10,043 nucleotides of DNA from Pseudomonadota bacterium (lineage in GTDB: Bacteria; Pseudomonadota; Gammaproteobacteria; Steroidobacterales; Steroidobacteraceae), in the NCBI GenBank assembly GCA_028067895.1, contig JAPTUI010000213.1, forward strand, positions 1 to 10,043. Direction: 5' to 3'. Below, piece after piece: positions 1 through 8,192 of the stretch. The first letter of the stretch is position 1, and every line of letters begins with the position of its first letter. The notes beneath the pieces were generated by a model. That model worked only from the letters and a program-made list of their open reading frames with translations, searched no databases and was not told the DNA's origin. The translations under genes and the position numbers were made by a program.

Positions 1-1
1 T

Positions 2-400
2 CGGGCCGCGCTCATGGTAAAAAATAATCAAGGTATTACTGAAATTTACAATCGGTTCCACGATCCTCATGAGAGCAGTCCCGCCATCCATAAGCTGCGG
101 GAGCTTCACGCCGCGATGGATCGCGCGGTACTCGATGCCTATGGCTGGACCGACATCCCGACACGATGCGAATTTCTCCTCGACTACGAGATCGACGAAG
201 AGGAGTGGGGCGACAAGAAAAAGCCCTATCGGTATCGCTGGCCGGACGAGGTGCAGGAGGAGGTGCTTGCGCGTCTCCTCGAGTTGAATGCCGAGCGTGC
301 GCGGGCGCAAGTGCTCGCCGGTGAGACCGGCGCCAAGCGCGGTAAACGGGGAACGAAGAAAAGGGTGGCTGCGCCCGATATCAAGGACCTTTTCTCATGA
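2..400 (+). CDS. drmMI: C-terminal tail of PglX/type IIG-like adenine-specific DNA methyltransferase (partial, 5' end outside window)
   Basis: The frame is open from base 2, and residues upstream of the first ATG (position 14) continue the protein naturally (RAALMVKNN), so that ATG is internal and the gene begins left of the window. The visible part holds the characteristic tail of large Eco57I/PglX-like N6-adenine methyltransferases: a YNRFHDP block, then LRELHAAMDRAVLDAYGW, then an acidic stretch and YRWPDEVQEEVLARLLELN. The end is basic (GAKRGKRGTKKR). The SAM-binding and NPPY motifs are not visible. By family knowledge the enzyme methylates adenine to mark self DNA. Its stop overlaps the drmA start (ATGA). 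A methyltransferase immediately upstream of drmA fits DrmMI of class 1 DISARM. The symbol comes from the tail plus context; a BREX-type or stand-alone type IIG enzyme would end similarly. Confidence 0.75.
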   Translation, partial: RAALMVKNNQGITEIYNRFHDPHESSPAIHKLRELHAAMDRAVLDAYGWTDIPTRCEFLLDYEIDEEEWGDKKKPYRYRWPDEVQEEVLARLLELNAERARAQVLAGETGAKRGKRGTKKRVAAPDIKDLFS

Positions 401-3400
401 CAAGTTCTCTTGAGGTTCGTGACCGACTGATCGAAGCCCTGAGACTCGATCTGGTGGGGCCGCGGGATGCGCACGCACTTGCGGCAGAGCGCTTGCCGGG
501 ATGGGTGCGGCCGTCGAACTGGTATCTGACGGGATTTCTGATTCCCACGGGCACAGCGCCGGAGAAGGGCGCCGATGCGGATGAGAACGAGGACTTCGAT
601 CTGGTGCCGGATTCGGCGGGGCTGCCGGAGGAGTCGAACGAGGAGCGCAAAGCAGCGAAGAAGGGCTATTTCCCTTCGTCGATGGGGTTGAGCTTTCTCG
701 TTCCGAAAGAGGCCCGCGAGCTTGCGGTCACGGTGCGCTGGGGCGACTACATACCGCAGGAGATTCCGGGCGAGGACGGCAAGACGGTGCCCGTCTGGCA
801 GCGCATCGCGCGCGCGGCGCATGTTGCGGTGGTGCTCATGAGCGCCGCGGATCCGCGCCCACTCAAGGTGGCGGATTCGGGGGGACTCGAGCTACAGGTG
901 CTCGAGCGACCGGTGACCTCCGACGAGCTCGCCTCTCGGTTGCCCGCCGGCAGCCGCTCAGTGTCGATCTTTCTCGTCAACCGCCGCACACCGGATGAGA
1001 GCCATCCCGATTGCGCCTATGCCTTTCAAGCGGAAATCGAGGTGCGCAGCGACCCGCCATTTGTGCCGCGGCCGGATCTGCGCGGAGCGCTCGCCGCGGA
1101 GTGGGACGAGCGGGTCGCGGACCTGCACTACGCGGATACCCCGGAATTCGCGACCGGCCACGGGGTGTCGGTCGAGTGGGACATATCGGAGGGCGCCTGC
1201 CGGGTGCTGCGCACGGCCTGGCTGCCAGTGGCGGCGGTGGAGAAGACCGAGACCGTCAATGTGCCCGATGTTGAGCTCTCGCTCGATGCCCTGGGTGCGA
1301 TCACCGACGGCGCGGCGTTGACGGCCGCACTCGCACCGCTCGTGCATCACTACCGCACATGGATCGAGCACGAGCGCGAGCGCACGAAATCGCTGCCCGA
1401 GCGCCATCGCGAAACCGCTACCGAGTTGCTTCGACTGGCCGGGGTCGCCGCGAGCCGGATGGATCGGGGGATCGCGGCGCTGGCGGCCGATGCCGATGCG
1501 CTCGATGCGTTTCGGGTGGCCAACCGCGCAGTCGCACGCGCGTTGCGCCGAAGGCTCAAGCTCGAGGCGCAGCCCCGGTGGCGGGTCTTCCAGCTCGCCT
1601 TTCTCCTCCTCAACCTCGCCGGGCTCATCGACCCGACGGATCCTCACCGGGAGACGGTGGACCTTCTCTTCTTCCCCACCGGCGGCGGCAAGACCGAGGC
1701 GTATCTCGGCCTTGCCGCCTTCGCCATGGTGCTGCGCCGATTGCGCCATCCAGAGGATCAGGGCCGGGCGGGCGCCGGGGTGAGCGTGATCATGCGCTAC
1801 ACGCTGCGGCTGCTCACTCTCGACCAGCTGGGACGTGCAGCCGGACTCATCTGCGCGCTCGAGCTCGAGCGCGAGGCGAACGCTGCTCGCTTTGGCGCCT
1901 GGCCGTTCGAGATCGGGCTCTGGGTCGGCAAGGCGGCCACACCGAACGTGCTCGGCCGCAAGGGCGACAGCCGCTCCGACAGCGCACGGGCCAAGGTGCG
2001 CCAGTTTGCCGCCGATCCCAAGGGTAAGCCCGTGCCGATTCCGCTCGAGAACTGTCCCTGGTGCGGGACGCGCTTTGGGGTGAATTCGTTTTCTCTGCTG
2101 CCGAACAGCGATCAGCCCCGCGACCTGCGCATCGTGTGCGCGAATTTCGAGTGCGACTTTACGCGGGATCGGGCCCTCCCGATCGTCGCGGTGGATGAGC
2201 CACTCTACCGGCGGCTGCCGGCGTTCCTGATTGCAACGGTCGACAAGTTCGCTTCCCTCCCCTGGGTCGGGGAGTCCGGCGTGATCCTCGGCGGGGCCCA
2301 GCGATATGATGCCCATGGTTTCTATGGCGCGGCTGATCCCAGCCAGGGCAAGCCTCTGTCGGCCCCGCTGCCGCCCCCGGACCTCGTGATCCAGGACGAG
2401 CTGCACCTGATCTCAGGGCCGCTCGGCACCATGGCCGGCCTCTATGAGACCGCGATCGAAGCGCTCGCCCTGCGCGCGCTCGAAGGCCGCGCCATTCGGC
2501 CCAAGATCGTCGCCTCGACCGCGACGGTGCGCCGCGCGCAGGATCAGATCCAAGCGCTCTTTGCCCGATCGATCACGCAGATCTTCCCGCCGCCGGGCCC
2601 CGATCGGCGCGACTCGTTTTTCGCGCGCATTCGGCCGGCGACGGAGGTGCCCCCGCGCCTTTATCTCGGAATCGCGGCCCAGGGTCGCAATCCGAAGGTC
2701 GTGATGCGCCGGGCGGTGCTCGCGCTCATGGGAGCCGCGGAGCGCTCCTACCGGGATGCCGGCGGGCACAAGAACCTGACGAATCCCGCCGATCCTTACA
2801 TGACGGTGCTCGGCTACTTCAATGCGCTGCGCGAGCTAGGGAGCGCCCGCCGGATCCTCGAGGAGGAGGTCCAGAACACCCTCAAGGCCTATGGGGCGCG
2901 CAAGCGCATCGGGGAGGCCACCGGGCTGTTCCAGGACCGCAAGACGTTCTCCGAGGTCCTCGAGCTCACCTCGCGGGTCTCCACCGACAAGGTCGCCGAA
3001 GCCCGGCGCCGTCTCGAGGTGCCCTATCACGACATCGACCAGCGCGTCGATTGCGCGATCGCGACCAACATGATCTCGGTCGGCCTCGACATCCCGCGGC
3101 TCGGTCTCATGGTGGTGCTCGGGCAGCCGAAGACGCATGCCGAGTATATTCAGGCGACGAGCCGCGTCGGTCGGGATGACCGGCGCCCTGGGCTCGTCGT
3201 CACGCTGCTCAACATCCACAAGCCGCGCGACCGCTCGCATTACGAGCGCTTCCGCCACTATCACGAGACGTTCTACCGATCCGTCGAGGCGGGCAGCGTG
3301 ACACCGTTCTCCGCGCGGGCGCTCGATCGCGGCTTTGCCGGCGCCCTGGTCTCCTTTGCCCGTCACGCCGAGCCGATCCTGACGCCCCCACGAGGCGCCG

Positions 3401-3774
3401 AGCAAGTCGATACGGTGCGCGCAGACCTCGAGCGCCGGCTCCTCGAGACCTTTCTGGCCCGGGTGCGGGCGCAACCGCTCTCGGATGAGGCCGAGCGCGA
3501 GGAGCGCCTGCGCAGCGTGCAGAACCGCATCGTTGATCTGCTCGATGCCTGGCAGACCATCTGGGAGGACTACCGTGCGACCGGCACGGCGCTTCAGTAC
3601 CAGAAGTACGAACTCCCCAATCCCAAGCCTCTGTTACGGGAGATGCTGGATACGACCTTCGAGTCTCCGATCCACCGGAAATTCCGGGTCAACCGCTCGT
3701 TGCGCGATGTCGAACCCGAGGTCAATCTCTACCTCAAGGACCTCGCGGGGATGGATGTGGAGGAAGCCGAATGA
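397..3774 (+). CDS. drmA: DISARM helicase DrmA (SF2, DEXH-type)
   Basis: This 1125-aa protein carries a full set of superfamily 2 helicase motifs: Walker A PTGGGKT (residues 427-433), DELH box (667-670), ASTAT motif III (706-710), a motif V-like VGLDI block (about 894-899) and QATSRVGR motif VI (919-926). Between Walker A and the DELH box sits a Cys4 knuckle, CPWC at 553-556 with C581 and C586, probably zinc-binding. The first 400 or so residues match no domain I can name. In characterised DISARM, DrmA forms a complex with DrmB that engages DNA and hydrolyses ATP. The ATG overlaps the upstream stop and has AAGGA nine bases before it. The stop overlaps the drmB start. Identification rests on the motifs, the size and the drmB and drmC neighbours. 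Confidence 0.92.
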   Translation: MTSSLEVRDRLIEALRLDLVGPRDAHALAAERLPGWVRPSNWYLTGFLIPTGTAPEKGADADENEDFDLVPDSAGLPEESNEERKAAKKGYFPSSMGLSFLVPKEARELAVTVRWGDYIPQEIPGEDGKTVPVWQRIARAAHVAVVLMSAADPRPLKVADSGGLELQVLERPVTSDELASRLPAGSRSVSIFLVNRRTPDESHPDCAYAFQAEIEVRSDPPFVPRPDLRGALAAEWDERVADLHYADTPEFATGHGVSVEWDISEGACRVLRTAWLPVAAVEKTETVNVPDVELSLDALGAITDGAALTAALAPLVHHYRTWIEHERERTKSLPERHRETATELLRLAGVAASRMDRGIAALAADADALDAFRVANRAVARALRRRLKLEAQPRWRVFQLAFLLLNLAGLIDPTDPHRETVDLLFFPTGGGKTEAYLGLAAFAMVLRRLRHPEDQGRAGAGVSVIMRYTLRLLTLDQLGRAAGLICALELEREANAARFGAWPFEIGLWVGKAATPNVLGRKGDSRSDSARAKVRQFAADPKGKPVPIPLENCPWCGTRFGVNSFSLLPNSDQPRDLRIVCANFECDFTRDRALPIVAVDEPLYRRLPAFLIATVDKFASLPWVGESGVILGGAQRYDAHGFYGAADPSQGKPLSAPLPPPDLVIQDELHLISGPLGTMAGLYETAIEALALRALEGRAIRPKIVASTATVRRAQDQIQALFARSITQIFPPPGPDRRDSFFARIRPATEVPPRLYLGIAAQGRNPKVVMRRAVLALMGAAERSYRDAGGHKNLTNPADPYMTVLGYFNALRELGSARRILEEEVQNTLKAYGARKRIGEATGLFQDRKTFSEVLELTSRVSTDKVAEARRRLEVPYHDIDQRVDCAIATNMISVGLDIPRLGLMVVLGQPKTHAEYIQATSRVGRDDRRPGLVVTLLNIHKPRDRSHYERFRHYHETFYRSVEAGSVTPFSARALDRGFAGALVSFARHAEPILTPPRGAEQVDTVRADLERRLLETFLARVRAQPLSDEAEREERLRSVQNRIVDLLDAWQTIWEDYRATGTALQYQKYELPNPKPLLREMLDTTFESPIHRKFRVNRSLRDVEPEVNLYLKDLAGMDVEEAE

Positions 3775-5573
3775 GTCGCAAGGCGCACGGCCAGCTGCGG
3801 CGCGGCCAGGTGATCACGACGTATGGACCGGGCGCGCTCATCGACCTGCCCAAGCACTCGGCGATCGTGGGCGGCCTGGATACCTGGCCCAAGCCGCACG
3901 ATCTTGAGGAGATTCTCGAGCCGCGACTCTCGCAAAAGCTTGCGCTCATGACCGGTGTGCGGACACCTAAGCTCTATGCTCCGCCGGCCGAGTCCAGCGA
4001 TCCGAGTCAGCCGGCTCGGGGGATCGGCGCGTGGCGCTTTCCGGAATGGTTCATTGTGCAGGACGAGGGCGGTGGACAGGACCGGCAGCGCTCCCGCCGG
4101 CTCGTGCACCGCAAGTCACTCGATGAGAAGGGCCGTTTTGACGGTCGCGCCGTCGTTGCGACGCGCTTCGTGCGAGCCTGTCCGCGGGGACACGTGGACG
4201 ATATCGACTGGCGCTACTTCGTGCACGGAGCCCAGGGAACGGCCCACCCCTGTCTCCGTCAGCTCTGGCTCGATGAGCGCGGCACCAGCGGCGACCTGGC
4301 GGACCTCGTGGTGCGGTGCGAGTGCGGCCGGCAGAGGAGCCTCTACGAGGCGACCCAGATCGAGATCAATCCGCTCGGGACCTGCCGCGGAGCGCGTCCC
4401 TGGCTCGGACGAAATACGAACGAGGACTGCAATCAACCGAGCCGGTTGCTCGTGCGCACAGCATCCAATGCCTATTTCCCGCAGGTCGTGAGCGCACTCT
4501 CGCTGCCTGATCGCGGCAGCGCCATCGATGCCGTGATCACCGAGCTCTGGGATGACCTGCAGATCGTCGAGAGCGCTGCGGAACTCAAGTTGCTCAAGAA
4601 AAAGCCCAAGATCGCCGCAGTACTCGCGGCCTTCACGGATGAGGAGGTCCTCGAGGCCATTCAGCCCAAGAAGCACGGCGCGGCGGAGGACCGTCCGGTC
4701 AAGCTCGTCGAGCTCGAGGCGCTCCTCGCGGCTCCCGACGGCTTCGGTGACGATGTGCCCATCGACCCGAATTTCCATGCGCGCCGGCTACCCGAGCGGA
4801 TCTGGCGCCGTAGAGCCTGCTCGGACGGAATCGAGGCGGTCACTCAATTGCACCGCTTGCGCGAAGTCCTGGCGCTCGTCGGGTTCACCCGCCTCGAGGC
4901 GGTGATGCCCGACATTAACGGCGAATACGAAACCGACGTCGAGCGGGCACAGATTGCGATCGAGCCGGCGTGGTTCCCGGCGGCCGAGAACCGCGGTGAG
5001 GGGGTCTTCGTGCAGTTCAAGGCGGATGCCGTTGCCGCTTGGCTAGGGCAGTCCGACGTACGCAAACGCCTGGAAGGACTCGCACAGGGACACGAGCGAT
5101 GGGCCGCTGAGCGGAAAAGCACGCGGTTGTTCCCAGGTGGCCCCTACATCCTGCTGCACACGCTTTCCCACCTGCTGATCCAGTCCCTCTCGCTGCGGTG
5201 TGGGTATCCGGCGAGTTCGCTCCGCGAACGGATTTATGTCGATCCGAAAGATCACCGGTACGGGATTCTCCTCTACACGGCGAGTTCCGATGCCGAGGGG
5301 ACGTTGGGTGGACTCGTGCAGCAGGGGCGCTACTTCGAGGATCATCTCGCGCAGGCGCTTCGCATGGCCGCGCTCTGTTCCAATGATCCGGTCTGCGCCC
5401 AGCATGCCCCTGGCAGCAGCATGGAGGGACGCTGGCTGCACGGTGCCGCCTGCCACGGCTGTGCGCTCGTCGCCGAGACCTCCTGCGAGATGCGCAATGA
5501 CTATCTCGATCGAGCGCTGGTCGTTCCGGTGCTCGGGATGCCCGATGCCGCATTCTTTCGAGGAATCGAGTGA
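3771..5573 (+). CDS. drmB: DISARM protein DrmB (DUF1998)
   Basis: This 600-aa protein begins with the RGQVITTYGPGALIDLP block typical of DrmB and has a DUF1998-type C-terminal region with HTLSH at 463-467 followed by LLIQSLSLRCGYPASSLRER. Two Cys-rich clusters probably bind zinc: C137, H141, C183, C185 and C205 in the N-terminal half, and C536, C542, C561, C564 and C572 near the C-terminus. A middle block RTASNAYFPQVVSALSLP follows an NEDC motif. By family knowledge DrmB partners DrmA in a DNA-binding complex that guards the cell against incoming phage DNA. The start is well supported: GGAGGA lies six bases upstream and the ATG overlaps the drmA stop. The stop overlaps the drmC GTG. No signal peptide or membrane segment is seen. 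Confidence 0.92.
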   Translation: MSRKAHGQLRRGQVITTYGPGALIDLPKHSAIVGGLDTWPKPHDLEEILEPRLSQKLALMTGVRTPKLYAPPAESSDPSQPARGIGAWRFPEWFIVQDEGGGQDRQRSRRLVHRKSLDEKGRFDGRAVVATRFVRACPRGHVDDIDWRYFVHGAQGTAHPCLRQLWLDERGTSGDLADLVVRCECGRQRSLYEATQIEINPLGTCRGARPWLGRNTNEDCNQPSRLLVRTASNAYFPQVVSALSLPDRGSAIDAVITELWDDLQIVESAAELKLLKKKPKIAAVLAAFTDEEVLEAIQPKKHGAAEDRPVKLVELEALLAAPDGFGDDVPIDPNFHARRLPERIWRRRACSDGIEAVTQLHRLREVLALVGFTRLEAVMPDINGEYETDVERAQIAIEPAWFPAAENRGEGVFVQFKADAVAAWLGQSDVRKRLEGLAQGHERWAAERKSTRLFPGGPYILLHTLSHLLIQSLSLRCGYPASSLRERIYVDPKDHRYGILLYTASSDAEGTLGGLVQQGRYFEDHLAQALRMAALCSNDPVCAQHAPGSSMEGRWLHGAACHGCALVAETSCEMRNDYLDRALVVPVLGMPDAAFFRGIE

Positions 5574-6352
5574 TCGACGCGCTGCTCGAACTGCCGCCGC
5601 ATGTTCGTGAGCGCTTGGCCGGTGCACTCGAGAGCGGGTTGCTGCCGACGTCGCCGTCCGTCACGGCGCTGCAGTCGGTGCTGGGGAGCGCTGAATCGGC
5701 CGAGCGTGCCGGAAAGGCGCTTGCCGGACTTACGGCTTTTGCGCTCTCGGGTCCTGCGACCGGCGCGTGGATACGGAGCCTCGGGGCGGTAGAGTCGCGC
5801 GCACCGCGGGTGGACCTCGTCTGGTCGGGGCCCGAGGTTCCGGGCGTCGCTGCGCGCTCGACCCGGCGCGTGTACGAGGAATTGATTGGATTTGCGCGGC
5901 ATTCGCTCTGGATCAGCACCTACGCGTTCTTCGACGGACCCCGGGCTTTCGAGACTTTGGCGCGGCGGATGGACGCCGTGCCGGGGTTGCGGGTCACGCT
6001 GCTTCTCAATCTACAGCGCAAGGCCGGGGATACGTCCAATATGGATCAGCTGGTCCGGCGCTTTGCGGATCGATTCTGGTCGGTCGAGTGGCCGGGCACG
6101 TCACATCCGAGGGTCTATTTCGATCCCCGGTCTCTCGATCTCGAGGGGCCTGGCGGCGTTCTGCATGCCAAGACGGTGATCGCCGATGAAGAAGCGGTAT
6201 TCGTCACCTCCGCAAACCTCACCGAAGCGGCGCTCGATCGCAACATCGAACTCGGACTTCTGGCCCGGCACCGCCCGCTCGCGGCGAGCATCACGGCTCA
6301 CTTTCGCGGTCTGATTGAGCGGGAAATGCTGATGCTTATGCCGGAGGCGTAG
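5570..6352 (+). CDS. drmC: DISARM phospholipase D-like protein DrmC
   Basis: This 260-aa protein has one HKD motif of the phospholipase D/Nuc superfamily: H199-x-K201-x4-D206, followed by VFVTSANLTEAALDRNIELG, where the conserved asparagine and the terminal E-G pattern are typical. Only one HKD motif is present, so activity would need dimerisation, as in Nuc-type nucleases; the first half contains a WISTYAFFDG strand but no catalytic set. The start is GTG at 5570, supported by GAGGA five bases upstream and a GTGA overlap with the drmB stop. In DISARM, DrmC is an accessory component, presumably a nuclease, whose exact reaction is not established. Its last 17 bases overlap the 3' end of the convergent gene on the other strand, leaving no room for an operon terminator between them. 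Confidence 0.9.
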   Translation: MIDALLELPPHVRERLAGALESGLLPTSPSVTALQSVLGSAESAERAGKALAGLTAFALSGPATGAWIRSLGAVESRAPRVDLVWSGPEVPGVAARSTRRVYEELIGFARHSLWISTYAFFDGPRAFETLARRMDAVPGLRVTLLLNLQRKAGDTSNMDQLVRRFADRFWSVEWPGTSHPRVYFDPRSLDLEGPGGVLHAKTVIADEEAVFVTSANLTEAALDRNIELGLLARHRPLAASITAHFRGLIEREMLMLMPEA

Positions 6353-7850
6353 AAAAGTTTGACGCGGAGATCTTGTTGTCCACCCGCGCGTCGATCAGCA
6401 CGATGTCGGGCCGATCGCTGAGTTTGAGATCGACCAGAATCTGCTGCACTTTGTGCAGCTCGGTCTCTGTGAAGTACACGATGCACTTGATGGTCTTCTT
6501 GGTGGCATTGGCCTTCGCGTAAATCTCGACCTGGTGCTTGAGGTTCTGTTTGAGCTTGCCGTTGCTCGCGAGCTTAAACTCGACCAGCGACTTGTCGGCC
6601 GCGCCCAATGAGATCTTAAAGTCCACCGGCCCGCGGCCGTTGTTGGGCTCGCGATTCACGTCGTAGGCCGTGGCATACCAGCACAACCGGTACATAATCT
6701 GGACATCGGCCTCGCGCCGCAGCGGCTGACCGTCGATATAGAAGATGCGCCAACCGTCCTGGTCCTCGATCACCTGGCGCAGATAGTGCACTCGGCGCAG
6801 GCTTTCGTCGAAACTGTCCGGCTCCTCCCTGTAAAACGCCGTGCCGAGCAGCTTGTCGTCCACAAACCGGCGCACGTTCTCGCCGAACTGAACCTCGGTT
6901 TCGCGGACCTTCAGGCTGCTGACCTTGTGAGCCTCCTCGCCCGTGTCTTCCTTGTCCTTGATGTAGTAATCGAGCATGGCCGGATACCGCTCGGCGGTGC
7001 GCGCGGCGGCCTCCCGCCGCTCCTTTTCGGTCGGCTCCTCCGACAGGCGCCGCAGGAAGTAATCGTTGATCTGGCCCCGGAGCTGTGAGTCCGGTACAGC
7101 CGCGCAGATTTCGGTGAACCGGTCGAGCAGGTCGGGGCGGTTGATCCAGGCCTCGTCCTTGGTGAGGATTTCTTTCGGGGTCAGCAGCACGAAATCGCCG
7201 AGGAAGACGGGTAACTCGTAATCTGCCCGCTGCCAGCGCCGGCGGTCATAGTCGAACCGCACCTTCTCGACCGTGAAGGTCTTTCGAAACTCTGCCCGGA
7301 CATGCTGCCGCGCGAAAGTCTGCGTGTAGTCGAGCAGGAAACCCTTGATGAGATTGGTGGTGAAGTCGCTCAAGTGATCGCGGCCGACGCCGCCTCCGAC
7401 CAGGCAGAGTTTCTCGAGGTGGCTCCCGCGCGTGATCGTCTCAGCGCCGAAATTGGTGAAGACGTGGTGCAAATTGCGGTGCAGTGATTTGGCGAAGTCC
7501 CTGCCGAGCCCGCTACCGTTGTTGCCGCTGCGGCTGAAGCCGAGCCAGTTCTGCTTGACCTCCTTGAACAGGAACCAATGATCCAGGAGGCCCTTGCTGA
7601 TGGGCCCCTCGGTCGCGACGTCACGCAGGAACTTCACGTAGCGGATTATGCCGTCGTGGAGATCACGGTATTGCTGTTCGTCGCTGTCGAACAGCAGGAA
7701 CGGGTCAACGAACAGCGGCAAGTCATTGATCAGGGAAACGTTGAACGCGCCGTAGGCTTCGAGCGTCGCGGGCGCGACCGCGAAGAAGTCGGTGAAGTAA
7801 ATGCGCCTCGCGGTCATGGCCTTCGATACCGCCGGGCGGCGCGCGCTCAT
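6336..7850 (-). CDS. Uncharacterised protein with C-terminal PD-(D/E)XK nuclease-like motif, candidate defence effector
   Basis: I do not recognise a named family for this 504-aa protein. Its C-terminal part carries a PD-(D/E)XK nuclease signature: PVDF with D410, LVEFKLA with E424 and K426, then HQVEIY giving the Q-x3-Y motif (Q440, Y444) seen in RecB- and Cas4-like nucleases. Two N-terminal blocks look conserved by composition: NDLPLFVDPFLLF (about 42-54) and GVGRDHLSDFTTNL (154-167). There is no helicase, NTPase or membrane segment. The ATG at 7850 overlaps the stop of the 71-aa gene (ATGA), which favours it over M12. The gene runs against drmC with a 17-bp 3' overlap. Its position between DISARM and an integrase suggests a defence or mobile-element function, probably DNA cleavage; that role is inferred. 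Confidence 0.85.
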   Translation of the reverse strand: MSARRPAVSKAMTARRIYFTDFFAVAPATLEAYGAFNVSLINDLPLFVDPFLLFDSDEQQYRDLHDGIIRYVKFLRDVATEGPISKGLLDHWFLFKEVKQNWLGFSRSGNNGSGLGRDFAKSLHRNLHHVFTNFGAETITRGSHLEKLCLVGGGVGRDHLSDFTTNLIKGFLLDYTQTFARQHVRAEFRKTFTVEKVRFDYDRRRWQRADYELPVFLGDFVLLTPKEILTKDEAWINRPDLLDRFTEICAAVPDSQLRGQINDYFLRRLSEEPTEKERREAAARTAERYPAMLDYYIKDKEDTGEEAHKVSSLKVRETEVQFGENVRRFVDDKLLGTAFYREEPDSFDESLRRVHYLRQVIEDQDGWRIFYIDGQPLRREADVQIMYRLCWYATAYDVNREPNNGRGPVDFKISLGAADKSLVEFKLASNGKLKQNLKHQVEIYAKANATKKTIKCIVYFTETELHKVQQILVDLKLSDRPDIVLIDARVDNKISASNFSTPPA

Positions 7851-8062
7851 TTCTTGAGCAGCTGGTCTAGGGTGTCGACCCCTTCCTGCTTCAATACGGT
7901 GCCGAGTTTGGCGTCGGCGCGGTAGCCCCCGGCAAAGTCCTCGCCGTATGTCTTGCGCAGCGTGCCGACGAGCGTATCGCTGCGCTTCTTATGAATCTCG
8001 CCGTCGCAATCACGCATGCGATTATCGAGCCCGGTCGGAAAATGCTTCTTCGGCACGGTCAT
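7847..8062 (-). CDS. Small basic protein of unknown function, coupled to the PD-(D/E)XK-like gene
   Basis: This short protein (71 aa from ATG) has no motif I can assign. It is rich in charged residues, with a central block GEIHKKRSDTLVGTLRKTYGED and a C-terminal LDQLLKK; it lacks a signal peptide or membrane helix and could be a small DNA- or protein-binding partner. Its stop overlaps the next gene by ATGA, so the two are almost certainly co-translated. AGGAG lies only one base before the ATG at 8062 but seven bases before an in-frame GTG at 8056, so the true start may be that GTG (69 aa). An in-frame stop at 8093-8095 rules out a longer form. A weak -10-like TACAAT lies at 8115-8120 (- strand), without a convincing -35. 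An antitoxin or regulator role is possible but unsupported. Confidence 0.75.
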   Translation of the reverse strand: MTVPKKHFPTGLDNRMRDCDGEIHKKRSDTLVGTLRKTYGEDFAGGYRADAKLGTVLKQEGVDTLDQLLKK

Positions 8063-8063
8063 G

Positions 8064-8068
8064 CTCCT
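8064..8068 (-). promoter_or_regulatory. Shine-Dalgarno sequence of the 71-aa gene
   Basis: AGGAG on the minus strand is separated by one base from the ATG at 8062 and by seven bases from the in-frame GTG at 8056. The second spacing is the usual one, so this site argues for GTG as the start, or for inefficient initiation at ATG. Confidence 0.55.
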
Positions 8069-8072
8069 GGGG

Positions 8073-8192
8073 TTAGCGGATCGGACACTGGTTCAGGGCC
8101 AGCATGCGGGTTTCATTGTAGTAGCCGTCGGCGAGCGTGCGCAGATACGTTCCTACGTTCGATTTCCTCGGGGCCGCGATCTCATGCGGCAT
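8073..8192 (-). CDS. Doubtful 39-aa ORF between integrase and 71-aa gene, or decayed C-terminal remnant
   Basis: After the integrase stop, a different minus-strand frame stays open from an ATG at 8192 to a stop at 8073-8075. The ORF overlaps the integrase end by 11 bases and stops 10 bases before the next gene. Its second half (TYLRTLADGYYNETRMLALNQ) has a composition that looks like real protein rather than shadow sequence. No clear Shine-Dalgarno sequence precedes the ATG. It may be a genuine tiny gene in the same transcript, or the tail of an older gene that the integrase frame has overwritten by frameshift. I cannot assign a function. Confidence 0.25.
   Translation of the reverse strand: MPHEIAAPRKSNVGTYLRTLADGYYNETRMLALNQCPIR

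Noticed and set aside
14..400. Independent 128-aa gene starting at the first ATG
   Set aside because: The frame is open upstream to the window edge and the residues before the ATG continue a methyltransferase tail, so it is the end of a larger gene.
958..2406. 482-aa minus-strand ORF
   Set aside because: It lies antisense to drmA over the Walker A and zinc-knuckle region; long antisense frames are expected in GC-rich coding DNA, and the protein has no recognisable motif.
5017..5919. 300-aa minus-strand ORF across drmB and drmC
   Set aside because: It is Arg/Ser/Ala-rich shadow translation opposite two well-supported genes with coupled starts.
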